DNA from: Voacanga thouarsii
Taxonomy: Eukaryota > Streptophyta > Magnoliopsida > Gentianales > Apocynaceae
Direction of reading: 5' to 3'
NCBI GenBank assembly: GCA_026120185.1
Contig: JANUWF010003367.1
Span: 1,710,001 to 1,774,000, forward strand
DNA length: 64,000 nt
A model generated the notes under the pieces. It searched no databases. It had not been told where the DNA came from and saw nothing but the letters and a program-made list of their open reading frames with translations. Below are positions 63,750 to 64,000 of the stretch, in pieces. Within the stretch, counting starts at the first letter, position 1; every line of letters begins with the position of its first letter. Both the position numbers and the translations under genes were made by a program.

Positions 63750-64000
63750 TCAAAAATTGCATAAAACTAAATAATGCACACCTATCAATTGGATACATCC
63801 ATCGAAATTTTGCACCGGACCAATAATTCTTGCTTTATAGGCTAAGTGAACACATAGATGCATCATGATATTGAAAGTTGATGGTGGAAAGACCCGTTCT
63901 AGCTCACAAATACTGAAAACAATGTCCATCTCTAATTGTATCAAATCACAAGGCAATAATTCCTTGGAGTAGAGTAGTCTGAAATGCCTACTTAGCCTAA
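63750..64000 (-). pseudogene. TNP2-type transposase fragment of the second CACTA element
   Basis: Codons read LEMDIVFSICELERVFPPST, then MMHLCVHLAYKARIIGPVQ, the DUF4218-like part of CACTA transposases. It then slips one frame into FRWMYPID, the start of the usual next motif. A single frameshift near 63,815 thus breaks it, and the 5' part lies outside the window. Confidence 0.72.

Larger units (their letters stand above)
59609..64000 (-). mobile_element. second CACTA element, left end only (runs off the window)
   Basis: It begins CACTACAAGAAAAATATG, a typical CACTA terminus. About 650 bases follow with repeated short motifs of the gacatt/tgtcat kind (59,640-60,240), which serve as the subterminal array. 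Transposase fragments on the minus strand (62,453-62,773 and 63,750-64,000) are in the order expected if this end is the element's 3' end. The other end lies beyond the window. Between 60,250 and 62,450 I see no gene, apart from the tandem repeat listed separately. Confidence 0.72.

Overview
This is a 64 kb piece of a flowering-plant nuclear genome, most likely a eudicot. The evidence is AT-rich non-coding DNA, GT-AG introns, an F-box/kelch gene, a plastid-targeted shikimate kinase gene, and dense copia, gypsy, CACTA and hAT elements. I cannot name the species. I see no rRNA, tRNA, CRISPR or prokaryotic feature.

Left part (1-26,010), the gene-bearing part. A broken C-terminal tail of a repetitive-looking protein opens the window (3-578), followed by AT-rich DNA. 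A single-exon F-box/kelch gene of the SKIP6 type lies at 5,852-6,946 (+). A decayed Ty1-copia element (7,206-10,605) sits just downstream of it. On the minus strand I reconstructed a complete 10-exon shikimate kinase gene (22,456 down to 14,289; 891 nt, 296 codons plus stop). Every exon junction keeps phase, and no single reading frame shows the gene.

Middle part (26,011-56,829), a nest of transposons that can be peeled apart by target-site duplications (TSDs). The outer shell is one minus-strand Ty3-gypsy element of about 9.1 kb net. It has two ~1.9 kb LTRs, a primer site, gag, pol and a polypurine tract. Three insertions broke it. First, a young Ty1-copia element (27,011-32,156, TSD AACAT) lies in the 3' LTR. 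Second, a probable 4.25 kb solo LTR (33,343-48,157, TSD GATTA) lies in the integrase C-terminus. It was itself hit by a full 9.1 kb CACTA transposon (37,086-46,207, TSD AAT) and a 1.4 kb solo LTR (46,430-47,866, TSD GACCA). Third, a 1.7 kb probable solo LTR (52,589-54,297, TSD CCACC) lies in gag.

The most interesting object is inside the young copia element. Its retropepsin and most of its integrase are gone. In their place, antisense, is nearly a whole RKD-type RWP-RK transcription factor gene (29,340 down to 28,167). It still has an intron, an upstream leader, the RWPxRK motif and the C-terminal helix. The two LTRs differ at only 3 of 257 positions, so the chimera moved recently as a unit.

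Right part (56,830-64,000): repeat-rich flank, a minus-strand hAT transposase remnant (about 58,195-59,420), and the left end of a second CACTA element (from 59,609, running off the window). The latter holds a ~329 bp tandem repeat and minus-strand transposase fragments.
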